Source: Thermoanaerobacterales bacterium UBA4877 (lineage in GTDB: Bacteria; Bacillota; Thermoanaerobacteria; Thermoanaerobacterales; UBA4877). From it: 29,710 nt of DNA. Position numbers and translations under genes: made by a program. Location of the stretch: positions 9,300 through 39,009 of the forward strand of contig DHDL01000030.1 of the NCBI GenBank assembly GCA_002399345.1, given 5' to 3'. The notes under the pieces are model-generated. The model saw only the letters and a list, made by a program, of their open reading frames with translations. It was not told the origin of the DNA and ran no database searches. Below, piece after piece: positions 16,545 to 23,776 of the stretch (positions are counted from its first letter, which is position 1; each line of letters starts with the position of its first letter).

Positions 16545-17606
16545 TTACAGTTGAAACGCTTCTTTGTAACGTTCACCGTTAAAATAGTAACGTGTAAAAA
16601 CCTCTGGCAGAGTTACTTGATTCTCCAACATATGCGCCAAACTCAATGCATCCCTTGCACCTTGTGTACCATGCGGTGCACATATCACAAATCCGGCAGC
16701 AAGCTCCGTCCCCGGAACGACAACCCCTGTCATCCCACAAACATTAGCACATTTCACAGCGAATTTACCGTCATTTTCAGTAATCCTGTGTCCCGTCGAG
16801 CCTTTAAACATCTTGGGGATCGTCTCACCGTACCCGAAGACATCAATAGGCCCTTCATAAGTGAGAACAAGGTCTATGTACTTCATCGCCTTTTTGAGCT
16901 TCACCAGGCCGACATGCCTGTCCGAGATTCCCTCCAAATCACCGTTGACGAAAACAAATCTGTCGTCTCCGCCGAGAAATGGTTTCAGCTTTTCCTCCAT
17001 GGGAACTCCATCAGGCAGTATACATGTCCCCTCTTCCGGTATCATAACGCGCAAACGCCTGTTACTCGCACTGAGCGACACCTCGGCAAGACAACTCATG
17101 ACATCCTTAACCATCTTAAGGCTTTTTGAAATAACGCCGATGCTGCCTTGTATAGAAAGGTTATCAGTAGATTGACCTTTTCCCTGTACATATAATTCAA
17201 GCCCCGCTCCGATCATTGCCGTGAGCTGGCAGGCAAGTGCCGGAGCCAGAACGGAACCTCCTCCGTCTGTACCAACCGCAAAATCATTGATACCCTTGAG
17301 TATATTGACCGCTCCGCCACTGGAAGAACCGGTCATGCAGCGATAAGTCAACGGATTTATAAGATCGGTGTCGATGCTGCGACCTTTATCTGCCATTTTG
17401 TCGACTGTAAGCCATAGATAATGCGGATCGCGGCGAAGTTTTTCAAACACACCGTGCGGTATTTGTGAAGAGTTTTTGATGCCAAAGGTCAAAAAATCCT
17501 CCTTTTTTTCCGTCGATTCATTAATCGCGTCAGTATTTATAGATATGACAGACCTACTCAGTTCCTGCTGTGCAATTTTTATGGAAGAATGCAATTTATT
17601 TTTCAA
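16545..17606 (-). CDS. Compact amidase-signature family protein
   Basis: A 353-residue relative of amidase-signature hydrolases, shorter than the usual 450-500. The catalytic triad appears complete: Lys44 in FGIKNS, the cis-Ser region in TGSSSGGA (Ser95), and the nucleophile Ser118 in VGTDGGGSVLAPA; the Ser-Ser spacing of 23 is close to the 24 in FAAH. The N-terminal arm before the lysine and much of the middle are short. The start is a TTG with GAGGTG eight bases upstream. It is 16 bp after yhfT and ends just before the yhfZ promoter. It takes a place in this cluster that, in the E. coli yhf locus, is filled by other genes (including php), so it may open an amide bond in the substrate. Hydrolase activity and substrate are inferred. 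Confidence 0.75.
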   Translation of the reverse strand: MKNKLHSSIKIAQQELSRSVISINTDAINESTEKKEDFLTFGIKNSSQIPHGVFEKLRRDPHYLWLTVDKMADKGRSIDTDLINPLTYRCMTGSSSGGAVNILKGINDFAVGTDGGGSVLAPALACQLTAMIGAGLELYVQGKGQSTDNLSIQGSIGVISKSLKMVKDVMSCLAEVSLSASNRRLRVMIPEEGTCILPDGVPMEEKLKPFLGGDDRFVFVNGDLEGISDRHVGLVKLKKAMKYIDLVLTYEGPIDVFGYGETIPKMFKGSTGHRITENDGKFAVKCANVCGMTGVVVPGTELAAGFVICAPHGTQGARDALSLAHMLENQVTLPEVFTRYYFNGERYKEAFQL

Positions 17607-17622
17607 TCTTTGTACACCTCAA

Positions 17623-18906
17623 TTACAGTAGATGACATATCGCAAATATATTAGCAAGAATTCCAACCAAAATGGCCCCCAACGGTCCAACAGCCATTTT
17701 TACAATTTTAGTCCCTGAGATGATATTTATCAAATACAAACCGGCCACCACAAAAAAGCCAAATGTCGGCGCAATTGCATTAGCTGCCGTCATACCACCT
17801 ACTAATAAGGCAACTTCCAGTAGTTGAGTCATTGCTGTACGAATATAATCACCAGATGCACGAATTTCAGGATATTTATCCATAAATCTCGCAAGGTATC
17901 TAACACCGAAAACTTCCACACTCATCCCGGCGGCGCCGACAAATGGAGCTGCAAAAGGATTAACTAAATAGCCTAATCCAAACAGCCAGTCACAAATACC
18001 TCCCGAAGCCCAAACTCCGGATACCAATCCCGTTGTCACAACCAGTGGAATATAACCAATCACCTTAATGAATGCAATCATTGCAGCCTCAGCAATCTGA
18101 CCCTTAGAAAGAAATGTGACATCCATGGGGCTTCCACCTATATAATGAAGACTTGCACCGAGGGAAATTAATGCACCCATAATTGCAAGCGGAATCACGT
18201 TTCTCCTAATGGCTTTTGCGTTATCTGAAAACAGTGCTTCTTCTTGCTGTTCACCTTCTTTTCTTCCTTTATTAGATTTCGCAACACAAAAACCTATAAG
18301 CAAAGCCATACCAACTGCTAGTGCGATACCATCTGCAGAAATATCTACAGATGAATCTCCAATAGTAATTGGATTAATGCGATTAATACCCAGTCGTGCT
18401 AATAATGATACTATCAGCGTAACTAATCCTTTTTTTGCTCCAAATTGATAAGCAACAGCCAAGGCCGGCAAAACAGAAAATGAAACGACAACAGGATCAC
18501 CTATCATCTGAAGTCCATCCATAATATTGACAGGGAGTGCCTTGAAAAATGTGACAACTCCTCCAAGTCCTACAACAACGCCAATACCAAAAAGAAGGCC
18601 AACCAGCCCTGCAACATATTTATTAGGCGATGCAATGCCGATAAGGTCTGTTGCAAGTAGTATAGTATGAATTAAAATCACCTGCGTGGCAAGTGAAAAT
18701 GGTATCCCAAATCCAACTATAAGACCAAAGCTCATAGCAAACGTAAGTGCTACAAATTCTTGTTTTTTCATCCTACCACTGGTGTATTCACCCATAATAG
18801 GGCGGAGACCATCATTATAAACAGCAATATTCTTATTGGCCAAAACAGATGCCCATAAACTAATCAACCCAATAACCACTATCTCTAACACCGAAAAATT
18901 GGCCAT
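17623..18906 (-). CDS. yhfT: YhfT-family membrane transporter
   Basis: A polytopic membrane protein of 427 residues with about eleven hydrophobic segments, matching the YhfT family in length and in sequences such as LANKNIAVYNDGLRPIMGEY, the glycine-rich loops in GLVGLLFGIGVVVGLGG, GAAGMSVEVFGVRYLARFMDKYPEIRASGDYIRTAM and ANIFAICHLL at the end. YhfT has no established substrate; its place beside catabolic-looking enzymes suggests import. The ATG has AAAGGAGG upstream. It follows yhfU by 12 bp and precedes the amidase gene by 16 bp. Confidence 0.88.
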   Translation of the reverse strand: MANFSVLEIVVIGLISLWASVLANKNIAVYNDGLRPIMGEYTSGRMKKQEFVALTFAMSFGLIVGFGIPFSLATQVILIHTILLATDLIGIASPNKYVAGLVGLLFGIGVVVGLGGVVTFFKALPVNIMDGLQMIGDPVVVSFSVLPALAVAYQFGAKKGLVTLIVSLLARLGINRINPITIGDSSVDISADGIALAVGMALLIGFCVAKSNKGRKEGEQQEEALFSDNAKAIRRNVIPLAIMGALISLGASLHYIGGSPMDVTFLSKGQIAEAAMIAFIKVIGYIPLVVTTGLVSGVWASGGICDWLFGLGYLVNPFAAPFVGAAGMSVEVFGVRYLARFMDKYPEIRASGDYIRTAMTQLLEVALLVGGMTAANAIAPTFGFFVVAGLYLINIISGTKIVKMAVGPLGAILVGILANIFAICHLL

Positions 18907-18918
18907 AATAATCCTCCT

Positions 18919-19287
18919 TTATTTCCCTAACTTATCTATTTCTTCAATCAACATGCGCACAGCATTTTCTGCACTGCCATCAGTAAAACCGAATGCCTTT
19001 TTACCCTCTTTTAATTTCTGTGTAATTTCTTCTCTTACTGGTACTTTACCAGGTAGAGAAATCGAAGCACAATTCGAATAACCCAATATTGCTATAGCAC
19101 CTGCCAACGATCCACCTGCCCCTGTAGCACAACATCCAAAATAGTAATCTGCTTGTCCATTTTTCACCAACAAAGCGGCTTGGAAATCGCTCTCAGAAAT
19201 AGGTGAATATTCACCATTCCCAAATTTCTTTATATACTCACAAATCTGTGGTTTAAGCATTTGTCCGCCAACAGCAATAACCTTCAT
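18919..19287 (-). CDS. yhfU: YhfU-like protein (DUF2620)
   Basis: A small soluble protein of 122 residues of the DUF2620/YhfU family. Notable are the N-terminal MKVIAVGGQM strand, a YYFGCCATGAGGSLAGAIAILGY glycine-rich segment with paired cysteines, and FGFTDGSAENAV near the C-terminus. The start and glycine-rich loop recall small nucleotide- or phosphate-binding folds and PTS IIB-like proteins, but no function is established. It always travels with YhfT in the E. coli-type locus and may be a transporter subunit. The ATG has GGAGGG upstream. It is first in its unit, after an unusually long leader of about 330 bases. Confidence 0.85.
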   Translation of the reverse strand: MKVIAVGGQMLKPQICEYIKKFGNGEYSPISESDFQAALLVKNGQADYYFGCCATGAGGSLAGAIAILGYSNCASISLPGKVPVREEITQKLKEGKKAFGFTDGSAENAVRMLIEEIDKLGK

Positions 19288-19617
19288 TCATTACCCTCCT
19301 TTCTATAACAATTTTGATACAAACCAATTTATGTCATAGGCAACCACTCCCTTCCAAAAAATATATTTGACGCAGTATAAAACCAATATATTCTTATACA
19401 CATTGCAACCGTAAAAATAAAAATATATGTGTATTCAGAAACTCGAAATTTGGTATTCGGCATTATCTGTTCAAAGGACCAATCCATTTCTAACGATGCA
19501 AAAAACATTCTGGTGTCTTTAATATCGCTTTATACACAACTTTACAATGGCTCTTAAATTTGCTCTTTCAATATTACTCAATAACTTATACACGTCTGTA
19601 CAATATACAATATTTTG
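19288..19617 (-). other. Long 5' leader of the yhfU-T-amidase unit
   Basis: From the predicted transcription start near 19618 to the yhfU start there are about 330 bases without a recognised gene. I see no standard riboswitch core and no convincing terminator. One 59-codon open frame (19329-19508) is present. Base composition is more AT-rich than neighbouring genes. Confidence 0.45.
19329..19508 (-). CDS. Candidate small membrane protein in the yhfU leader (hypothetical)
   Basis: An open frame of 59 codons from ATG at 19508 to TAA at 19329. The product would have one hydrophobic segment, about residues 28-50 (TYIFIFTVAMCIRIYWF). There is no good ribosome binding site at either of the first two ATGs, and the composition (rich in Phe, Ile and Tyr) is what AT-rich non-coding DNA gives, so it may be chance. 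It ends 41 bases before yhfU. No family recognised. Confidence 0.22.
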   Translation of the reverse strand: MFFASLEMDWSFEQIMPNTKFRVSEYTYIFIFTVAMCIRIYWFYTASNIFFGREWLPMT

Positions 19618-19620
19618 TAC
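19598..19620. promoter_or_regulatory. Operator upstream of yhfU
   Basis: GTACAA-N11-TTGTAC, identical with the site at 16468-16490 and two extra flanking bases (25 bp in all). It begins four bases after the -10 box, at the expected transcription start, the same geometry as at yhfZ. Confidence 0.8.
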
Positions 19621-19624
19621 CAAT

Positions 19625-19653
19625 AGTATATCATGTGCTTACATTTGATGCAA
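19625..19653 (-). promoter_or_regulatory. Promoter of yhfU-T-amidase
   Basis: On the minus strand TTGCAT (19648-19653) and TATACT (19625-19630) are separated by 17 bp. It starts within 10 bp of the DedA stop codon, so transcription from DedA may also read into the cluster. Confidence 0.65.
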
Positions 19654-19661
19654 GCATAATT

Positions 19662-20258
19662 TTATTTCTTTATCAGCCAATACAGAGCGATGGCGGCGCC
19701 TGCCCCCAGCACAATATATGATATATGTGAGTAAACTGCTAGATAATCGGCTATCTTTCCCCATGACTCTCCGAGAAGTGAACCCACACTGACAAGGAGT
19801 GTATTCCATATCAATGTTCCGCCCGTCGTATACAACAAGAAAGCATCAAACCTCATCCCGGACATGCCCGCCGGAATAGATATTAGACTACGCACCAGCG
19901 GTACCATTCGGCAGAAAAAGACCGCCTTGTATCCGCGGCGTTTAAACCATTTATCTGCTCTTTTAACATCCGAGACATCAAGCATTAAATAGCGTCCGAA
20001 GCGGCTTACTAACCTTTCAAGCCTTTGAACATCCAGCAGATGCCCCAGCCCATAGAGTATTACGGCACCGACAACTGAACCTATTGTTGCATACCCGACC
20101 ATACCGGCAACGTTAAGATATGTATATGTGGTCATAAAACCGCTAAAAGGAAGAATTATTTCAGAAGGTATAGGTGGAAACACATTCTCCAGTATTATAA
20201 GGAGGAATATACTCAAATACCCGTATTGACTCATAAAACTAATAATCCAATCAACCAC
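19662..20258 (-). CDS. DedA-family membrane protein
   Basis: A DedA/VTT-domain protein of about 198 residues. Diagnostic sequences are FLLIILENVFPPIPSEIILPFSG near the N-terminus, a RFGRYLMLDVSDVKRADKWF loop, then GYKAVFFCRMVPLVRSLISIPAGMSGM with the conserved arginines and glycine, and three to four further hydrophobic segments. DedA proteins include flippases for undecaprenyl phosphate and phosphatidylethanolamine; which one applies here is unknown. I chose the GTG at 20258, which has AAGGGAG eight bases upstream; an ATG at 20279 is seven codons longer but has no binding site. It appears monocistronic, after the PTS operon terminator. Confidence 0.9.
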   Translation of the reverse strand: MVDWIISFMSQYGYLSIFLLIILENVFPPIPSEIILPFSGFMTTYTYLNVAGMVGYATIGSVVGAVILYGLGHLLDVQRLERLVSRFGRYLMLDVSDVKRADKWFKRRGYKAVFFCRMVPLVRSLISIPAGMSGMRFDAFLLYTTGGTLIWNTLLVSVGSLLGESWGKIADYLAVYSHISYIVLGAGAAIALYWLIKK

Positions 20259-20346
20259 CTGCAGCACTCCCTTATGCATACCCGATTATAAACTTCATAA
20301 TATAATGCTATGAAAAAGGAAATGCATGTTATGCAGGTCCAATCTA

Positions 20347-20378
20347 AAAGAAAACCCCTGCTCATTATAAGCAAGGGT
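20347..20378 (-). terminator. Terminator of the PTS operon
   Basis: On the minus strand CCCTTGCT (20370-20377) pairs with AGCAGGGG (20355-20362) through one G-U pair over a 7-base loop, followed by TTTTCTTTT. It lies 9 bp after the MupG-family stop codon. Confidence 0.8.
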
Positions 20379-20386
20379 CAATATGT

Positions 20387-21442
20387 TTATTTCAATACAA
20401 AACGCACTCCCAAATCATTTCTGAGATACGGCAGATACTTAAGTGCATCTTTTTTTAGATGCCCTATAACATTAATCTTACCGTCAGGAGGCAGCGGAGT
20501 GCGTGCAATCTCTAGCTCTCCCTGATAGCGCTTATATTCCGAATTAGAAAATCTTATGTCCCCCACAGCGCTTTCAGTTTGCTGTGCCGGCTCAAGCAGG
20601 GCCTGGCCGGGTACACTCAAACTCCGTGATTCCACAGACCGGAAGATATAGTCGCTAAAATCACGCCGGTCATGATGGATCATTTCTGCAAGGTAATTGT
20701 ATCTTGAATCCATCTCCACCGGAAGGCTGACAAATCCCGCGCTTATATCCGCCCATATAGTCCATGAATTTTCCGACAGGTCGATATCTCCTACTAAAAC
20801 CATATCACAATCGGCATCCATAAAGAGCTCCAGTGCATTTTTCATGATATCACGGCTACGCCTGTGTTCTTCTATAGTAGGCAGCCCTTCATACAACGGT
20901 CCGCGAAGTGTTTCATCACCGGGCACGAAGGCCATGGTTTGAAATCCATGCATCTTAAGCCGCCTGTTTATCCTGGCGACATGCTCTAAGGAAAGTCCCG
21001 TCCAGGGCTTAGGATAATAGTTATGGCAGGCAGTAAAACGCGTAAGATCAGCTCCCGACTTTTCCCACAGGGCAATCTCACGGGCGGATACAGTAGAGGC
21101 ATTAAATACGATATGGAAGGCATGGGAAAGCTCTGCAGCCTGCTGAGGAGAATAACCGTCATCCAGGCGTATATGTGTTACTCCCCAGTTTTCAAGATCA
21201 TACAGTGAACTGCATCCAAGATCTTCTGCCATATCCGGCCCCACATCCAATATCAGTTCTAAACCGTATCTTTTGCATGTAGAAAGCAGGTTTCTTGCCG
21301 CATCATTTATATTCATCCGGCCTTCCTCAGGTATATGCAATGATGTAAATGCACACCGGATACCCGCATCAGCTGCGCGGGCGATTATCTCCTCATTCTT
21401 TTCTTCCGCGGTGCTTAAGTATAAGGAAATACCCGTATTCAT
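20387..21442 (-). CDS. MupG-family glycosidase (DUF871, GH170-like)
   Basis: A 351-residue protein of the DUF871/MupG family. Characterised members are 6-phospho-N-acetylmuramidases that split MurNAc-6-phosphate-GlcNAc after PTS uptake. The N-terminal ~240 residues form a TIM barrel: GISLYLST, FTSLHIPEE, LDVGPDM, THIRLDDGYS, then FNASTVS, CHNYYPKPWTGLS, FVPGD and VGDIDLSENSW. The C-terminal ~110 residues (RYQGELEIARTPLPPDGKINVIG) form the cyclophilin-like DUF871_C domain. The ATG overlaps the IIA stop (TAATG) and has AAAGGGG upstream. It is last in the PTS operon, so its substrate is probably the phosphorylated sugar imported by that PTS. Whether it is muramic or another 6-phospho-sugar is not certain. 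Confidence 0.88.
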   Translation of the reverse strand: MNTGISLYLSTAEEKNEEIIARAADAGIRCAFTSLHIPEEGRMNINDAARNLLSTCKRYGLELILDVGPDMAEDLGCSSLYDLENWGVTHIRLDDGYSPQQAAELSHAFHIVFNASTVSAREIALWEKSGADLTRFTACHNYYPKPWTGLSLEHVARINRRLKMHGFQTMAFVPGDETLRGPLYEGLPTIEEHRRSRDIMKNALELFMDADCDMVLVGDIDLSENSWTIWADISAGFVSLPVEMDSRYNYLAEMIHHDRRDFSDYIFRSVESRSLSVPGQALLEPAQQTESAVGDIRFSNSEYKRYQGELEIARTPLPPDGKINVIGHLKKDALKYLPYLRNDLGVRFVLK

Positions 21443-21789
21443 TATAAAACCCCTTTATCCAGCATTATCTGGTACAACGATATAAATTCTTCCGCCAAAA
21501 TGCCAAATGCCTCCGCACTCATCAATTGATCTTCCGCATGCATCAGAAGCATTACCCATGCATCACTTTTTAAAACCTGCTCATGCTCATCCGATGATAC
21601 ATCCCGCATAAGATCAGCATGAAAGCGGTGGCCCTTGTCAAATGCATCCTGCCCTTCCTTAAGCAGTTGATTGGCTTTATCCATATCTTTTCCCCGTGCA
21701 GCTTGAATAGCCTCTATATACAGGCTGCGGGCACTTCCCACACCGGCTATTATTTCAAATAACGTAGTTTCCAGTTCTTTTCCTTGCAT
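21442..21789 (-). CDS. PTS lactose/cellobiose-family IIA component
   Basis: The cytoplasmic phosphocarrier of the PTS, 115 residues, all-helical trimer type. The phospho-accepting histidine is probably His54 in AFDKGHRFHADL, and the metal-binding aspartate of the family is Asp87 in HAEDQLMSAEAF. The start is the ATG at 21789, placed by the family N-terminus (LETTLFEIIAGVGSARSLYIEAI); longer in-frame starts would overlap the IIB gene. A GGGGTG about nine bases upstream lies in the end of IIB. It accepts phosphate from HPr and passes it to IIB. The His57 next to the active site is Gln in most relatives. Confidence 0.92.
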   Translation of the reverse strand: MQGKELETTLFEIIAGVGSARSLYIEAIQAARGKDMDKANQLLKEGQDAFDKGHRFHADLMRDVSSDEHEQVLKSDAWVMLLMHAEDQLMSAEAFGILAEEFISLYQIMLDKGVL

Positions 21790-21793
21790 ATTT

Positions 21794-22096
21794 TTAACAC
21801 CCCATGATCTCTCTAGCTTGTTTAAGAGCCTTTTCACCATCTACCATTCCGTATGTCTGTATATCAATGGCTTCAATTTTTTTATCCGGATATTCTTTTT
21901 TTAATTTTGAAAGCATATAACGGACCTGAGGTCCTAACAAAACGACATCTGCAGAAGGTATCACATTAGAAAGCTCAGATACGCCGTAAGCCGCTATTTC
22001 ACATGGAAAGTCGGCTTTTTTTGCGGCTTTCTGCATCTTGGTTACAAGCAAGCTGGTGGACATACCCGCCACACACAGCAAAACAATCTTCTTCAT
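21794..22096 (-). CDS. PTS lactose/cellobiose-family IIB component
   Basis: A 100-residue IIB protein. The phospho-accepting Cys8 is in IVLLCVAGMSTSLLVTKM, followed by the family segment VVLLGPQVRYML and C-terminal AIDIQTYGMVDGEKAL. It receives phosphate from IIA and donates it to the sugar crossing through IIC. The ATG has GAGAGGG upstream; the gene precedes IIA by four bases, so the two are probably coupled. Its genetic separation from IIC by two other genes is unusual for the family. Confidence 0.95.
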   Translation of the reverse strand: MKKIVLLCVAGMSTSLLVTKMQKAAKKADFPCEIAAYGVSELSNVIPSADVVLLGPQVRYMLSKLKKEYPDKKIEAIDIQTYGMVDGEKALKQAREIMGC

Positions 22097-22122
22097 AGTA
22101 AACCCTCTCTCATTAATATTAT

Positions 22123-22797
22123 TTATTCGTTGTCAAGCAATGCAGCATGCATATAGGCCTTTGCATATCCATGTTCTCCCGCTTCAATGGAACGGATAAC
22201 AGCCATGGAGTGATAATATTCATAGTATGGCATGTCGTTAACCTTGCCATTGAAGATGCTGTATTTTCTAAGCCCGGCAAACCACTTGTCCAGTTCACCT
22301 TGGGTCATGGAAAGGTATACGGTTGGAGTAAAACCGGCCAGGTCTTCACAGTTTTCACCGTAGAACAACCGAATCTTTTTTCCTTCCTTTCTCAGCACAC
22401 GCACCGCTTCCGTCACGGTCTCATAGGTGTAATAGTGCCGGGGGTGCAAAGTTCCGCGCGCATGTGTGATAACACAGTCCGCCTTTTGTTCACGCAGGTA
22501 ATCTGCAATAAGGGAAATAAATTTACTAGTTTCCGGCAGTTTGCTTGATATATAATCCATCGCATAGTAGTCACATCCAAGAGCTGAAGCTGCAGCAGCT
22601 ATCTCATTATGAAGTGAGATATCATAATCCTCTTTCTGCTTTTCCGTTGCCGCCGGATCGGTCAGTCTTCCCTTTGTCACATGGACCAGCGTACAGTGAG
22701 CATGTCTTTTTGCATAACGCATAAGCATAGGCCCGCCCATAATCTCTGCATCCAGCGGATGTGCTCCAATGCATATAACCCTCTTATATTCGCCCAT
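22123..22797 (-). CDS. PIG-L family (LmbE-like) deacetylase
   Basis: A 224-residue Zn-dependent deacetylase-like protein. PIG-L metal-binding sites are seen in IGAHPLDAEIMGG (His13 and Asp16; usually HPDDAE) and in THARGTLHPRHYYTYE (His118 and His121; usually HPDH). Family members remove N-acetyl groups from sugars such as GlcNAc-PI, mycothiol or bacillithiol precursors, or diacetylchitobiose. Its place between the PTS IIB and a GNAT acetyltransferase suggests it acts on an imported amino-sugar, with the acetyltransferase able to reverse or alter the modification. Cytoplasmic; no signal peptide seen. Substrate unproven. Confidence 0.85.
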   Translation of the reverse strand: MGEYKRVICIGAHPLDAEIMGGPMLMRYAKRHAHCTLVHVTKGRLTDPAATEKQKEDYDISLHNEIAAAASALGCDYYAMDYISSKLPETSKFISLIADYLREQKADCVITHARGTLHPRHYYTYETVTEAVRVLRKEGKKIRLFYGENCEDLAGFTPTVYLSMTQGELDKWFAGLRKYSIFNGKVNDMPYYEYYHSMAVIRSIEAGEHGYAKAYMHAALLDNE

Positions 22798-22814
22798 GTT
22801 TTATCATCTCCAAA

Positions 22815-23759
22815 TCATATTTTCTTGCGGTAAAGCTGATAGGTGCGGTATACCTTCAGCCCGTGGCGCTCATAAAAGCGCATGGCATCCCCATGGGTCC
22901 AGAGGAAATACATATAATAAATACTTCTCTTTTTCATTTCCTCCATCTGTATGTCAATCAAAACCCCGCCTATCCCCTCGGATCGTAGGGACTCATCCAC
23001 TCCGATCGGGCCAAAGCGGGCATCGTTCCCGTCTATTTTGCGCATGCAGTATCCGATGATATCATCCTGCTTGTCGGTTGCAATGAGTATGGTATCCTCT
23101 GCCTCACCCTTACGCAGTGCGATAAGAATATTGCGAACCCATCCGGCGCCGAACTCTTTATCCACAAATGCAAGCAACTTTTCCATATACTGCTTTGTAA
23201 ACATATGGAAGGTGGTTCCCTTATTAGCCAATTCATATAAATGCTTTTTTGTATTTTCCGGTATAGTATAGGTGAAAAGGTCACGCTGCATGCTTACGGC
23301 ATCAGTTCCACGTACATATCCATTAACGTCAAAGAAAGGAATACCTCCGGGGTACTTAAAATCAACACCCGGTGTGAAATAATTGGGACTGTATGCACAA
23401 AGCGTGATTTCCTTCACTCCCCTGGCCTTGAGCAGTGCCTCCTCTTTCTGCAAAAGTTTCTGTCCTATACCTTTACGCCGGTACTCCGGAATAATAAAGA
23501 AGGAGCTTATCCATCCCCGCCCCTCTTCCAGGCCGCGTGTTAAATAAGGGTACTTCCTTTTTATTCCCAAGCTGAAGCCGACCACATGCCCGCCTGATAC
23601 GGCAACCAAGGCCAGGCCGGGATCAAAATTCTCATCAAGTAAAACCTCCTGAGTAAAGCGCTCATGTGTAATGGTATCATAAAAAAGCGAGGTATTCCAT
23701 CCGGAGATAATCTCATTCATATATTCTTGTTTATAGGTCTTCAATTCTATATCAGACAT
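22815..23759 (-). CDS. Tandem GNAT N-acetyltransferase
   Basis: A 314-residue protein with two GNAT (Gcn5-related) folds. The first, about residues 1-160, carries the acetyl-CoA loop in EYRRKGIGQKLLQKEEALLKARG; the second, about 180-305, carries SLRSEGIGGVLIDIQMEEMKKR and ends near WTHGDAMRFYERHGLKVYR. The first ATG (23771) abuts AGGAAGG with no space, so I chose the ATG at 23759, 12 bases from that site; this start is not certain. It lies between the PTS IIC gene and the deacetylase gene. The acceptor is unknown; an amino-sugar is the natural guess from context. Confidence 0.8.
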   Translation of the reverse strand: MSDIELKTYKQEYMNEIISGWNTSLFYDTITHERFTQEVLLDENFDPGLALVAVSGGHVVGFSLGIKRKYPYLTRGLEEGRGWISSFFIIPEYRRKGIGQKLLQKEEALLKARGVKEITLCAYSPNYFTPGVDFKYPGGIPFFDVNGYVRGTDAVSMQRDLFTYTIPENTKKHLYELANKGTTFHMFTKQYMEKLLAFVDKEFGAGWVRNILIALRKGEAEDTILIATDKQDDIIGYCMRKIDGNDARFGPIGVDESLRSEGIGGVLIDIQMEEMKKRSIYYMYFLWTHGDAMRFYERHGLKVYRTYQLYRKKI

Positions 23760-23776
23760 TATCGCTATCATCCTTC

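Noticed and set aside
16551..17129. A 192-codon plus-strand open frame antisense to the amidase-like gene
   Set aside because: The minus-strand frame has complete amidase-signature motifs and a ribosome binding site; the antisense frame has neither motif nor start signal.
17590..17622. A fourth yhf operator before the amidase gene
   Set aside because: Only a single half-site (TTGTAC) is present, overlapping the ribosome binding region; no second half and no promoter.
19288..19617. A riboswitch in the yhfU leader
   Set aside because: I found no conserved core of any class I know and no terminator or sequestering hairpin near the start codon; only weak inverted repeats are present.
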